Assembly (NCBI RefSeq): GCF_028372415.1
Contig: NC_092875.1
Location: 412,123,239-412,187,238 of the forward strand
Length of the DNA: 64,000 bases
DNA from: Notamacropus eugenii
Taxonomy: Eukaryota; Chordata; Mammalia; Diprotodontia; Macropodidae
Direction: 5' to 3'
The notes below the pieces were generated by a model. The model was not told the origin of the DNA. It did no database searches and saw only the letters and a program-made list of their open reading frames with translations. The translations under genes and the position numbers were made by a program. Of the stretch, positions 22,002 to 32,481 are shown in pieces. The first letter of the stretch is position 1, and the number at the start of each line of letters is the position of its first letter.

Positions 22002-22457
22002 TGTGTATTGACTATGAAAGATCTAAATTCAAGAACTGCAGCAAACATGGCAAGGAGAGCCACAAAGAAGGCCTCCAAAGAACTTTAAACAACATGAAGG
22101 TTTATATTTCTAACAGAAGTGGTGAAACCCTGATGACCCTCTAAAACAGTCTTGGTGAAAGGGAACTCCCAACAACATGGGTTTATTTGGAATGTTAGTA
22201 TCACTAAGCTAAGTCAGAGTAACACTTTTTATATAAAAGTGAATTCTTTGTCTCAGAATCATTTCAGCAATCTTATCTTGAACAGGTGTCAACCAGTGGT
22301 TTAGCATATGAATGTTACATAGCACATAAGGACAAATAAGGGCTTTCCAGTGGCTGGGTTTAGGGAGAGTTTACTATGAGTCTGAAACTGAGAGAACTTT
22401 TGCTGATTTTTGCCTTTACGTAAATAAACTCTTCTGCAAAATTAGCTAATAGATACA
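22002..22457 (+). mobile_element. Probable solo LTR inserted in L2
   Basis: A 456-bp unit that breaks an otherwise collinear L2. It begins TG and ends CA, has TATAAAA at 22232-22238 and AATAAA at 22423-22428, about 190 bp apart, as expected for U3-R. Flanking pentamers ctgcc (21997-22001) and ctgtc (22458-22462) match at four of five bases. No internal retroviral sequence is present. Family not recognised. The ends are my best reading, not proven. Confidence 0.5.
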
Positions 22458-22925
22458 CTGTCATGATTCTCCTCAAAAATGTTCAAAGACATCCTATTGT
22501 CAAAAAAATTTCTGCCATTTACACTATTCTAACTTATCTTTTCAAGTACATTTAATATTTCCTTTATCACACACTGCCTTCCATTTAAACTGCATGCCTA
22601 GAAGTACATCTTTCTCAATATTCCACATCCCTTCTCTTTGCCTTTGCTTAAGATGTCTGACATGTCTGAAATATATTTCCTCTTCCTTTCTACCTCTTGG
22701 AATGTCTCCCTTCCTTCAGGACAAAACTCAGAGCTTTCTCCTGCAGATGGTCTTTTCTGATTCCTCTGTAGTTCTAACATTTTATTCTTCATGGTATTAT
22801 TCTCTATTAATTCATGTATGCTTTGTATTTATCTGTCATTGTTAGATCCTCCAAGTAGAATTCAAGCTTCTCGAGAGTAGAGTCTTCTGTGTTTTTGTTC
22901 TTGTATGTCTAGTACTTAGGAGTGG
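22458..22925 (+). mobile_element. L2-type LINE, sense, right part with 3' end
   Basis: Resumes the L2 map after the LTR: catgattctcctcaaaaatg, ctttgcctttgcttaagatg, tccttcaggacaaaactcag, then ttcaagcttctcgagagtag and tgtctagtacttaggag. Open frames here (22594-22845 plus and shadows on minus) are chance. Confidence 0.75.
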
Positions 22926-22962
22926 TTTTTTTCCCCAATAGGAGGGGATATTTTTACAAGTT

Positions 22963-23035
22963 AATAGAATCATAGATTTAGAGCTTAAAGGAATTGTAGA
23001 CATCCAGTTTAAACAGTTCTTATAGGCCTGGAACC
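22963..23035 (-). mobile_element. CR1/L3-type tail fragment, antisense
   Basis: atagaatcatagatttagag followed by a gttct/taaaggaat block, the same reversed CR1 terminus seen in MIR3-like SINEs elsewhere. Confidence 0.55.
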
Positions 23036-23419
23036 AGAAAAGACCTAAGAGGACATGCAAAAATGAAGGAAGAGAAGTTCACAAATATCAAGAGATATGG
23101 GATAAAGCTGGCGACCTCATTCCTGGTAGTATCATAACTCCACTGAACCTCCTAATTGGGTATCCAGGTCATTATCATGTTAAGAGGAAGGTAGTTGAAA
23201 CATTTGGGGTGAGGGTCTGCTTAAGAATACATGGATTTAGTCCTAGATTGCTTAGCTCCTTCCATGTCAAACACATCCATGGAGCACTTGTTTTAAAAAT
23301 TTCATCCATATTTACAAATTCTGTCAGGGGAGTCAGACAACCAAAAAAAAATCCTTCTTTAAAACCTTGTGTGCTAGGAAAGCCTTCTTGATCTTGACTG
23401 AATAGGCTGGTTTCATAGA
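23036..23419. other. Unassigned sequence
   Basis: No recognised repeat. Opposed open frames (23209-23391 plus, 23459-23175 minus) overlap and have no domain. Nothing gene-like. Confidence 0.35.
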
Positions 23420-23617
23420 CAAAACCCAGAGTTAACAGGTCAAAGAAAAGATGCTGCAAGTAGCCAGAAGGAAAAAAAAGCCAAGTATTGAGGAGACAAA
23501 GTCAGGATCATCTATGATTTAGCAGCCATCACTATATAAAGGAACAGAGAACTTGGAACATGATATTCCAGAAGGCAAAGAATATGGTCTTACAGCCAAG
23601 GATAATTTATCCAGCAA

Positions 23618-23911
23618 GGGGGCAGCTAGGTGGTTCAGTGGATAGAGCACCACTGCAGGAGTCAGGAGGACCTGAGATCAAATTTCACCCCGGATACTTG
23701 ACCCTCACTAACTGGGCAAGTCACTTAACCCCAATTGCCTCATCCTGGGTCATCTCCAGTCATCCTGATGAATATCTGGTCACTGGATTCAGATGGCTCT
23801 GGAGGAGAAGTGAGGCTGGTGACCTGCACAGCCCTCTCTCACTCAAAACAAAGTCATGTCATCATTTCTCTGATGGCATGGTCTTCGGCAATGAAGGACG
23901 AACACACACAC
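23618..23911 (+). mobile_element. tRNA-derived SINE with a long specific 3' end and 14-bp duplication
   Basis: Head gggggcagctaggtggttca, gatagagcaccactgcagga, tgggcaagtcacttaacccc; then a second part ggtcactggattcagatggc, ctctggaggagaagtgaggc and an end ggcaatgaaggacgaac plus CA repeats. Target duplication aatttatccagcaa (23604-23617) and aattgatccagcaa (23912-23925). One of the youngest-looking insertions in the window. Confidence 0.88.
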
Positions 23912-24458
23912 AATTGATCCAGCAAAACAGAGGGGAAAAGAGACCTTTAATAAAATAGAAGATTTTCCAGCATTCTTGAATAAAATACTAGAGCTGTGGA
24001 GAACTTTGAAATTCAAACATAATAGCGAAGAATACGATAAAAAAGAGAATGTCTAAGAGCAATGATAGGGGACTAAATAAGGTTGAAGTTTACATTCAAA
24101 TATAAAAAGTGATATGTGTCCCCTCTGAACCCTACCATTGTCAGGGTCCATGAAGGGAGTCCAATCAGACAAGGCCTAGGAGTGATTCTATTATGGCTTG
24201 TTAGGTTTAAGAAAAGAGCACAAGAGAGAGGAAGAGGAATACAATGGGAAGGGAAGAGAAAGGAAGGTCCTAATCAATGCTGGAATCTCAGAGGGCCCCA
24301 GAGGCCCACACTGTTTACCTTCTCAGTGCCACCTACAGCTTCCCTATCTTTAAATATACTCTCGGATACCTTAGATACAGACACTATTTATTCAGCCCAC
24401 AGATGCACAGTTCTTACATAAGATATCAATATATATACTTCATATGTATTGAATGGTT

Positions 24459-24502
24459 TTGCATACACATACACATGTGTGTGTACATATACATATTTGT
24501 GT
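24459..24502. repeat. Short CA/TG-rich tract
   Basis: Imperfect acacatgtgtgtgtacatat run inside the L1-type 3' UTR. It lies where related L1 3' ends also carry a TA/TG tract (compare 44290-44372 in antisense). Confidence 0.7.
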
Positions 24503-24692
24503 CTAATAGAAGCCATCTCGAGGCTTGGGGGAAAAGAGAAAAAAATGACATGATAGATTGAGTATTTAATAGAAATAGCAACTTGTATATAATAGATTTG
24601 CAGTTTCATGTTCAATCCTTTTTTTTCTTATTCTACTATGTTATGAAAATTCTTGTTTTATTTCTTAAGTTCAGAATCAAACAAATAAAATT

Positions 24693-25370
24693 TGAAAAAT
24701 GTATATACTTACACTTTCTTCAATAAAATGTTTGAAACATAATAAACATTTGTTTGGAATGTTTTTCTTATGCAAAACAGGACACGATACATCTTGAACA
24801 CTTACTTCCCCCAATAGTGAAGCTGTTGATTCAGAGCACAGTAACAACGGGGAAAAAAAAAGAACCATGGAGTTTTCTATGGTGGATTTTAGCCAGATTA
24901 TTTAGACAATGTCCTCATCCCTGAATTCTGTTTTGAAAGTGGAGAACTAGCGCCTAGCAGTTTTGCCATTTTCTAATATTCAATATACAAATTTTTACTT
25001 AATAGCTTTTTCTCAGTTATAATGCTGAAAAAAGTCAAATGCATAGCAATGTATATTCAGTCACTCAGAGGAAAAAGGAAACTTTAAAAAATTTTGAATT
25101 ATGAATTTCCCATTAACATTTTAATTCTTTAATCCATGCGGGAAACCATTCATAGCTAATAATAAAATAGAAAATTTTCCCATAAATCTCCTGAAAAAAA
25201 TACATTGAATGTGCAATAAAATGTTGTTAAAATACAGTCATATTTCACCTATAAAATGATTGTATGTTTTATGTATAACATTTTATAACAATGCAAGAAT
25301 TTATGAAATGAATAAGTCCTTTTAATCATATACAAGTCATGGCATTTAGACCTCACAGTTAAAAATGATC
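24693..25370. other. AT-rich repeat-poor block, possible conserved noncoding DNA
   Basis: About 680 bp of mixed AT-rich sequence with many TAAT cores (ttacttaatagcttttt, agctaataataaaatag) and no recognised transposon after 24880. No open frame of note. Confidence 0.3.
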
Positions 25371-25410
25371 AAATCTTAACTATGATATTATTTTATAAAA
25401 CTTATTGCTT

Positions 25411-25612
25411 TTCAGTCATCTTCAATCATATCCAATTCTGTGAATCTATTTGGGGCTTTCTTGGTAGAGATGCTGGAGTGGTTTGCCATTTTCTTCTCCA
25501 GCTCATTTTACAGTTTAGGAAATTAAGGCAAACAGGGTTAAGTGACTTGCCCAGGATCATACAGCTAGAAGTGTCTGAGGCCAGATTGAGGACTGATGTT
25601 CTATCTACTGCA
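25411..25612 (-). mobile_element. tRNA-derived SINE with RTE-type tail, antisense
   Basis: Reversed order: ttcagtcatcttcaatcata, ggctttcttggtagagatgc, gtggtttgccattttcttct, gacttgcccaggatcataca and a reversed head. The same SINE class as 11577-11826. Confidence 0.8.
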
Positions 25613-26037
25613 CATATTCCCCTTTGTAAAACTACTATGAAGGAAAAGAGTCAAAGGTTCTACCACTCACATTTAAATAATTTCCAGGACTTCAGTTGTT
25701 AATTGGCATTTTGCCATATCTGTGATTTTGCTCATACAAGTGCTGCCTCTAGGCATGGAGGTAGATCACAATCCCTTCTATGGCTAATTTCTGTAAGGAA
25801 AAAGGTCATCACCTGGTGGCAAAACTTCCAGGGATGAACTTTTTTGTATTTCCATCAAAGTCTATGACTTTGGATGTATAAGTGCTAGGGAGAATGCAGG
25901 AGAGCTCCAAAGGTGTTGACAAAATAGTTTCTGCTGGCCTTGACAAGTGGAGTCAGCCCAAATCTTTCAGTGTTTTCTAGACCTAAGGTTCAAAGTAGAC
26001 ATCAGGATAATCTTCACAAGGTATTCCCAGAAACTTT
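25613..26037. other. Unassigned sequence
   Basis: About 420 bp with no recognised repeat. The beginnings of long frames that run into the CT-rich tract lie here and carry no domain. Confidence 0.4.
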
Positions 26038-26106
26038 CTGTGTATCTGTCTCTCTCTGTCTCTCTGTCCCTCTGTGTCTGTCTGCCTCCCTACCTCCCTC
26101 CATCCC

Positions 26107-26137
<31 letters not shown>

Positions 26138-26240
26138 TTCTGTCTCTCTCTGTCTCTGTCTTTCTCTCTTTCTTCCCCCCACCCTCCTCCTCTTACTCTC
26201 TCCCCCTTTCCTTCTCTCTTTCTCTGTCTCTTTCTCCATT
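26038..26240. repeat. CT-rich simple repeat
   Basis: Pyrimidine-only run, mostly tctc and tgtctctc units. It creates three overlapping Ser/Leu-rich open frames (25940-26428 and shadows) that are artefacts. Confidence 0.95.
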
Positions 26241-26590
26241 CAAAAGGTTCTATTTCCCCTCACTGGGATGGCCTCAACTCAAGCTTTTCAAACTTTGAAG
26301 AAAAGCTCAAAATCCCCCATGAAGCCACCACTTCCCCCCGCTTCCTTCCTGCTGAAAGTCATTTCTTCTTCCTCTGTGTTTCCAGTTGCTTGTCTCTTCC
26401 TTTCCTGATCTCCACCCCCAGTTTCTAGGGTCAACCTAAATTACTTTCCATTTATTTTATATTTACTTATATGTATGTTTGTTATTTTTCTTGACAACTG
26501 TATGTTCCTTGAGGAGAGACTGTTTCATTGTGATCTTATTTCTAATGTCTAATGCCAGCTCACAGCACATTAAAAATAAAATGTGAACCT
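26241..26590 (+). mobile_element. L2 3' part, sense
   Basis: Contains ccatttattttatatttact, tgtatgttccttgaggagag and the beginning of a tail (cacagcacattaaaaataaa). The CT tract probably grew at its left edge. Confidence 0.6.
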
Positions 26591-26785
26591 GTGATTTTAT
26601 TGGTATAGAGAGATCATCCATGAGGAAATGCCCTCTATTCATGAAGATATGCCAATGTTAGAGAGTCACTGGAGACACTGAGTTGTTAAGTGACTTATCC
26701 ATTGTCACAAAAGTAGTATTGTATCAGAAGCTGGACTTATTCAGCCCAGAAATTCTGACCTCAAGGCTGAAGTTCCACCAGACTC
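26585..26785 (-). mobile_element. MIR/THER-family SINE, antisense
   Basis: tgtgattttattggtataga, gaggaaatgccctctattc, gagttgttaagtgacttatc, then a reversed head. The first part is the reverse of the special 3' end at 17862-18085. Confidence 0.6.
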
Positions 26786-27084
26786 CTGCCATTTTGATAA
26801 CATGAATGGTAAAAAAAAAAAGAAAAAAGAAAAAGAAAAGAAAGAAAAGCCATCACAACCTAAAGACCAAGTTAGGAACATTGACTCTGAGGTTCTGGGT
26901 CTCTTTTTAATGCTACCTTTAGGTAGTGTCAGAGGGGGAAGGATGCTAGTGGTCTAATTTAGTGCTGTTAGCAGCAACTTTCACCTTCCTGTTCTCTTCC
27001 AACAGCTCAACTGCCCTGCTTGCCAAATTGTGAAGACCAAATTGTGAAAACCTGAGCTAGGCTGATCTTTGGACATTAAACATG

Positions 27085-27322
27085 ACCTTTATCACAAGGC
27101 ACTTTGAGATCCCCCAGTCTCTTTACATATACTGCCTCTTTTGACCCTCACAAATACCATGTTAGGTAGTTACCACAGTTATTATTCTCACCATTTTATT
27201 GATGGGATAACTGAGACTTGGAGAGGGTAGATGACATGGCCAGAATTACACAGCTAGGAGGAGCTGGATTTCAACGCAGGTCTTTCTGACCTAGATTCAG
27301 CCCCCTTTCCATGACATCATAG
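27085..27322 (-). mobile_element. MIR-type SINE, antisense
   Basis: Contains tgaccctcacaaataccatg, ttattattctcaccatttta, tgatgggataactgagactt and attacacagctaggaggagc in antisense MIR order. Confidence 0.75.
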
Positions 27323-29189
27323 TGCGTAGACTACAATTATTCCCCTATTTAAAACTTTTTAGTTTGGTGGGAGCTTTCAAAGATTTCACTCCACTGGTGG
27401 AGTCTTGGAAGATCCAGGTCACCTTCATACCACGCATAAGGATAGAATTTTTGTAGATATATCGGTTAATTGTAAAGGAATATCCCTTCTTTTCACAGAA
27501 GAAAGCACTACCACTATTGAATGCATAGATTTCTATAAACCATACTTAAGAACCAGTGAGAATCCAGCCTGCTTGTAGACCTGCCTAAGGTTTAATAATT
27601 TTTAAGAAGAAATTTGAGCTTTATATTTAAGAAGTTACTGATATAAAGAATATTGCTTTTATAATACTTCCAAATTATTCTGTGTGCTAAGTAATTACTA
27701 TGAAATTCAATGTAAGGGAAACATTCTTTTTTAGAAACAGCTCACAACACAGAGGACACTTTCACTATTCTTATAGTTAAAAGATAATCTCACTTATTTT
27801 ACTCAGTCCAGGCTGTGTGAAATTAACACTCAAATGATTGCATAAGAATGTTGAGGAAAAATACACAAACATAAAAATATATTTGAAAATACAAGGCTAA
27901 ATCCCCGTCTTCTTCCTTTTGCATTTATAATCTGGAACTTTCCATTAGTAGCAAATTTCTTATTTTGATAATTGTATCAACATGTTTACCTAGTTTCTGA
28001 TAACTTTGTACATCTCATTAAATCATCTCAATTGAATTCCTTATCTCTATTTTTTCTTCTACCTACTCAGTAGAAGGAAAACATTTTTAAAGTATAGATT
28101 AAAATAGAATTTAGACTAGGAAAATCAAGTTTCATTTGAATTTTATAAATATTATTAATAGACATTTGTTCTAAATTATTGCTGAACAATAATATCTGAT
28201 CATTTGGAAAGTCTTAATATTTGAGAATAAAAGGCTGAATCTACAACCAAACTGGCTCAACTGAATTTGAATTTTGGATGGGGTTTTTAAATGCCTAAAT
28301 TTGGTTACTTCTACAAAATTAGTACTCAAAAATTTAAGAAGACCTTGGATAGGACAATGCTTGAAAAGCACCTGAAATACCATTTGATATAAGATATGTC
28401 AGACAAAGGACAGGACAGAGTTAACAGTATCCTTGACTGAATTGCACCAAGCTGGTCTTCCTTAGTTTTTTGTCTTGAGGACTAAGTGTTTTCTTCCACT
28501 AGCATCTCTCAGTATTGCTATTATGTCCTCTAAGGAACTGAGCGTACCTTGCTTTGTCAATCAATTCACAAATATGTGTTGATTGTTGTCAGCCAACAGA
28601 AATTGCCCACTGTAAGTATTCTTTAGAAATATCTCTAGGTATTATCAGAGGTGGGGAGTCATTCTCAGATCAGCCCTATACCATTATGCCATGGAAGGGA
28701 GTTACTCCCTCTCTGTAGAGAGGACATGCACCTGGGGTCCCTATTCTCTGCCAATGACAAGCTTTTTAGCTCTTCACACTATAAGAGAGGTCTGATGGAG
28801 AGTGTGCATAAGGCCTGTGTTTGCAAAAAGAATACCCACTCACTTCTCTATAAGGGTTTTATGTGCATTAATTCAGTACCTTATCTTGCCCAACATCCAG
28901 GCAAAGGGTAAATAGCTCTCAATTCAAATCAAAGCTACTACCTGTTTGAGCCATTGTACTGAAACCTCTTCTTCTTAAGGTCAAAAGATAAATTTCCCAT
29001 TGAGATCAAAAGACAGACTTTTCACTTTAAATCACTCCCAGCTGTGCTCAGGAAGGCAAAGCCAGGTCTCATCTCTGTTAGGAATAGGAGGAAGGCTAGT
29101 ATTTCCTTTCATAGACACAGAGACTTTATTATTCCCCAAATGGATGCATTGCTTCTGATCATTTCGAGTTTATCCTGCTTATAGCTTGA
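27323..29189. other. AT-rich, mostly repeat-free DNA
   Basis: About 1.9 kb with no recognised mobile element. 27560-28160 is dense in TAAT/ATTA cores. A 70-codon minus frame (28383-28171) and an 86-codon plus frame (28651-28911) have no domain. No CpG cluster or TATA-plus-start arrangement that I would defend. Confidence 0.35.
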
Positions 29190-29345
29190 TTGTACATAGT
29201 TTTCATGGGGTCTCTCCCATTAGACTGGAAGTTCTTCAAAGGCAGGGACTTTCTTTTGCCTTCTTTTATACCCTTTGTGCTTAACACTGTTCATAGAACA
29301 GAGGAGGCACTTAATAAGTATTCAGTGATTGACTTACTGATTTCA
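29190..29345 (+). mobile_element. L2 3' terminus, sense
   Basis: gactggaagttcttcaaagg, cagggactttcttttgcctt, ggcacttaataagtattcag and a tgattgac end. Confidence 0.75.
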
Positions 29346-29694
29346 CAACATTGTGCAATAGGCTAGCATTTCCAGTAGTGGAAGGCTAATTGATGTTTAA
29401 TGGTTTTATTTATTTGCAGATTTATTCATTTACAAAGATGATGGACTAACAAAGAAGATCACAATTTTTTTTTTTAAAAGGAATTTCTCATGCAACAGTC
29501 AAAGTGAATGAATATGAATACAGGATAGTTACTTTTCTGGAAGTTACTTTTCACCTAATTATAGCTATTGTCAATTGATTAGAGAATTTCAGAGCACAGA
29601 CTGCCTTTCAGAGTCCTCACCCCTCCTTAAAGTCTAAACACCAATTCAGTTCAATATTTACTAAGCACTATGGGGATAGATTTTTTTTTAAATG

Positions 29695-29777
<83 letters not shown>

Positions 29778-30166
29778 GGTGGGGCACTGGCACTGAATGT
29801 GGTTATCTTCGTCTCACTTAACTGAGATTGCACTCACATAATCTTTTTCATGAATGTATGTCCACTGTTTTCAGTGATCCTGGAATTGGAAAAGTTGAAA
29901 TACTATACCATCAACCTAATGTGAACAAGAAAATAAAGGTAATGTGATCTTTAGTGCGGGTTCTTTGAAGTTGGGAAAAGAAAAGAAAAGAAAAACAGAT
30001 TTATCTCATATGTAAAGAATATCAAAGAAGGGGGAAACAGAGTCTATCCTTTCTAAGATTTAATTCTGAACATTACATAGCACGCCCCCTCACTCTGTGG
30101 AGAATGCACCAGAATTATTCATCTTGTGGAAAGATCACATGTATGAATTACAAAATTCTAGAATGT
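29346..30166. other. Unassigned DNA around a GA repeat
   Basis: Includes a short reversed L2 tail at 29642-29682 (ttcaatatttactaagcact), the AG microsatellite listed separately, and otherwise unremarkable AT-rich sequence. Confidence 0.4.
29698..29774. repeat. (AG)n microsatellite, ~38 units
   Basis: Essentially perfect AG run of about 77 bp just after a reversed L2 tail. It produces a Leu/Ser run on the minus strand that is not a gene. Confidence 0.98.
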
Positions 30167-30305
30167 CAAGGCAGCAATGTGGCACAGTAGATAGAGCACT
30201 GGTCCTGAAGTCAGAAGGACTGAGTTCAAATCAGACCTCAGAAGCTTACTAGCTATGTGACACTGAGCAAGTCACCACTGATTGTTTCCCTCCAAAAAAT
30301 TTTTT
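30167..30305 (+). mobile_element. Short tRNA-derived SINE with target duplication
   Basis: Head aaggcagcaatgtggcacag, gatagagcactggtcctgaa, gagcaagtcaccactgattg. Flanks ttctagaatgtc (before 30167) and ttctagagtttc (after 30303) look like a duplication. It ends at the tRNA-derived part with no long tail. Confidence 0.8.
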
Positions 30306-30477
30306 CTAGAGTTTCAAAATTCTAGGGAGGGCTCCTGGGCTGTCATCTCTTTTTTTTTTTTTTTCACTTGAATGAACTCCTTTGAACTTCTCCATCAAGC
30401 CCTGGAAAACTCTGTCTGATTGCATGGGATCTCCCAGAACCTCCATTCAAGGAGAAGACTGGGTCAGGCAGCAAGTT

Positions 30478-30975
30478 GGTCAATAAGCATCTATTAAGGC
30501 CAACTGTGTGCCAGGCACAGTGCTAAATGCTTGTGTCTGCAAAGAGAGGCAAAAGGCAGTTCAGAATCTCAAGAAGCTAACAGTCTAATGAGAGAGACAA
30601 CATGTAAACAATTCTATAGAACCAAGCTATATACAGGATAATTTTGAAATAATTAACAGAGGGAAGGCACTAGAATTAAAGGGGATCAGGAAAGGCTTCT
30701 TCTGTACGGTGGGATTTTAACTGGGACTTGAAAGAAGTTAGGAGATGGTGAGGAGTGACAGCATTCCAGTAATGGGAAACTGCATGTGAAAATGCCTGAA
30801 ACTGGGAGATGAAATGTCTCATTCACAGAACAGTAACAGAGACCAGTGTGTCTGGGATGCAGAATACATGGTTGGTGGTGTGACATGTAAGAAGTCTGGA
30901 GAGCTGTGGGAGGAAGTTATAAAGGGCTGTAAATATCAAACAAAGGATTTTATGACATTCTCTAGCTCTATCCTT
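30478..30975 (-). mobile_element. L2 3' part, antisense
   Basis: ggtcaataagcatctattaa, gtgccaggcacagtgctaaa, taacagagggaaggcactag, gtgggattttaactgggact and gggctgtaaatatcaaac follow the reverse of the L2 3' half for about 500 bp, one of the best-preserved antisense copies here. Confidence 0.75.
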
Positions 30976-30984
30976 TTTTTCTTT

Positions 30985-31190
30985 CCTATTAGGTTACACT
31001 CTGGACTTCTCCAACATTCCCCCATGGGTACCTGCCTCAATAATCTTTTATGTGCTGCCTTTCCCCAGGAGAATGTAAGCTCCTTGAGGGTTAGGATGGC
31101 CTTTCCTTGTGCTTGTACTTGTATTTCTAGGGCTTAACACAATGCCTAGCCCATAGGAAGTGCCTAATAAATGTTTATTTACTGACTAGA
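30985..31190 (+). mobile_element. L2 3' terminus, sense
   Basis: gagaatgtaagctccttgag, tagggcttaacacaatgcct and cctaataaatgtttatttac. Lies tail-to-tail with the antisense L2 on its left. Another sense L2 end follows at 31250-31430. Confidence 0.75.
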
Positions 31191-31249
31191 GCTCATTTTT
31201 TTTCAGGTGGTTGAAATACAAATGAATGTTGAATTGTTCCCATTACTTT

Positions 31250-31430
31250 GAGATTATACAGAACTTCACCAAGGATCCTGATGACTGGTTAAAGTCCCCA
31301 ACCTATGTCCTGAGCTGTGAGTCCTTTAATATAAGATCTCTGAGGGCAGACTGTTCATTTTTGTCTTTGTATTCCCAGTATCTAGCACATAATGGGCATT
31401 TAATAATATCCTACTTATCAGAATAAAATT
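31250..31430 (+). mobile_element. L2 3' terminus, sense
   Basis: aagatctctgagggcagact, ttgtattcccagtatctagc and ataatgggcatttaataata. Confidence 0.65.
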
Positions 31431-32309
31431 AAATGTTTTTATTTCCATCTAAAAATGAATAATGAGAAATGAATAAGAAATGAATACTAACTCAATAGCA
31501 TAATAGTATAATATTTTGGTTGCAAATAGCTGTTATCAATATAATAGGAAAATGTATTATTTCATTGTGGAAATTCACTTCTATAAGAGCAAAATTTCTA
31601 ATTAAGCAGTGGTTTTTGAAGAAAAATAGAGCTTAGACAAGAAAATGGGAAATAGATGTCAAAATTAGGGGTGTACACTAAGCTAGTGATCAAATCCAAA
31701 CATTTAATTAAAATGTTTTCCATGAGAGTATGAATCTGCTTCTGTGGATTATCCCACTGAATTATTCAGCCATCTGTAGAATGCTTTTTTTTCGTTTGAC
31801 TCAGAGAAGCTTATCAACAATCCAGCATCATGTAAGCATGTAAACATGACATGTTGGATGAGCAAGAGAGGACTCAAGGGGGAGAGAAATTAAAGAAATC
31901 CATGCTGTCTATTCATGTTGAGCCTCACGGCATCAGTAGGGAGACACATTCCAGAAGTTTGGTCAAGGAATGCACTAGCAAGCACATACACCAATAACAT
32001 GAACCCTGGTTTTTATACAAAGAATTCTGAGTTTAAACATAATATTTTCTGTTTATTAAGGATACACATATAAATCAAAACTTACACATAAAAATGAGAA
32101 CTTATCTAAGTAAAAATCTGAACCGTTAGACAGGGTCACATAGGTTTGAGATGAAAAAAGAAGAAAAAAATCTTAAACTTCCAAGTTCATCCTATTTGTT
32201 GAATCTCTGAAGGTTCACATTCACAACCGGATGTCCCTATTGTATTGTCATTGACAAGTTGTTATAGCACTTTAAATCATGTCCATAGAATGATTCTGGA
32301 AGTGGCTGG
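31431..32309. other. Unassigned AT-rich DNA
   Basis: About 880 bp without a recognised repeat or a significant open frame. Confidence 0.4.
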
Positions 32310-32480
32310 AAATAGCCAAAAGAGCATTGAGTCAGTAGTTTTTATCCTAGCTGTGTCATTAATTAACTATAAGGTCTAGGACTGATCACTTAATACTACT
32401 GATCCTTAGCTTTCCCATATATGGAAATGGTGGGGGCGAAGTCATTCAATGAAATATCAAAGATCCTACTAGCTTTCACA
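32310..32480 (+). mobile_element. MIR3-like SINE
   Basis: agagcattgagtcagtagtt, ctatcctagctgtgtc-like body and an end with gatcctactagctttc. Strongly decayed. Confidence 0.5.
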
Positions 32481-32481
32481 C

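Larger units (their letters stand above)
23420..24692 (+). mobile_element. HAL1-like element (L1 ORF1-type plus L1 3' UTR, no ORF2)
   Basis: 23430-23616 reads as the C-terminal part of an L1 ORF1p-like protein: EKMLQVARRKKK-type text, then LQPRIIYPA at 23590-23616, equivalent to the family's F-Q-P-R-I-S-Y-P-A. After a SINE insertion the text continues (gagaccttt, ccagcattcttgaataaaat). From about 24120 it passes through a purine-rich segment into L1 3'-UTR sequence (24400-24692) ending gttttatttcttaagttcag. No ORF2 lies between. ORF1 plus 3' UTR without ORF2 is the definition of HAL1. An internally deleted L1 is the alternative. Confidence 0.55.

Noticed and set aside
23560..23958. 132-codon plus frame
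   Set aside because: A chimera of the L1 ORF1-like remnant and a SINE insertion; not a gene.
25940..26428. 162- and 153-codon overlapping frames
   Set aside because: Length comes from a pyrimidine-only simple repeat; the frames overlap in two phases and end in an L2 fragment.
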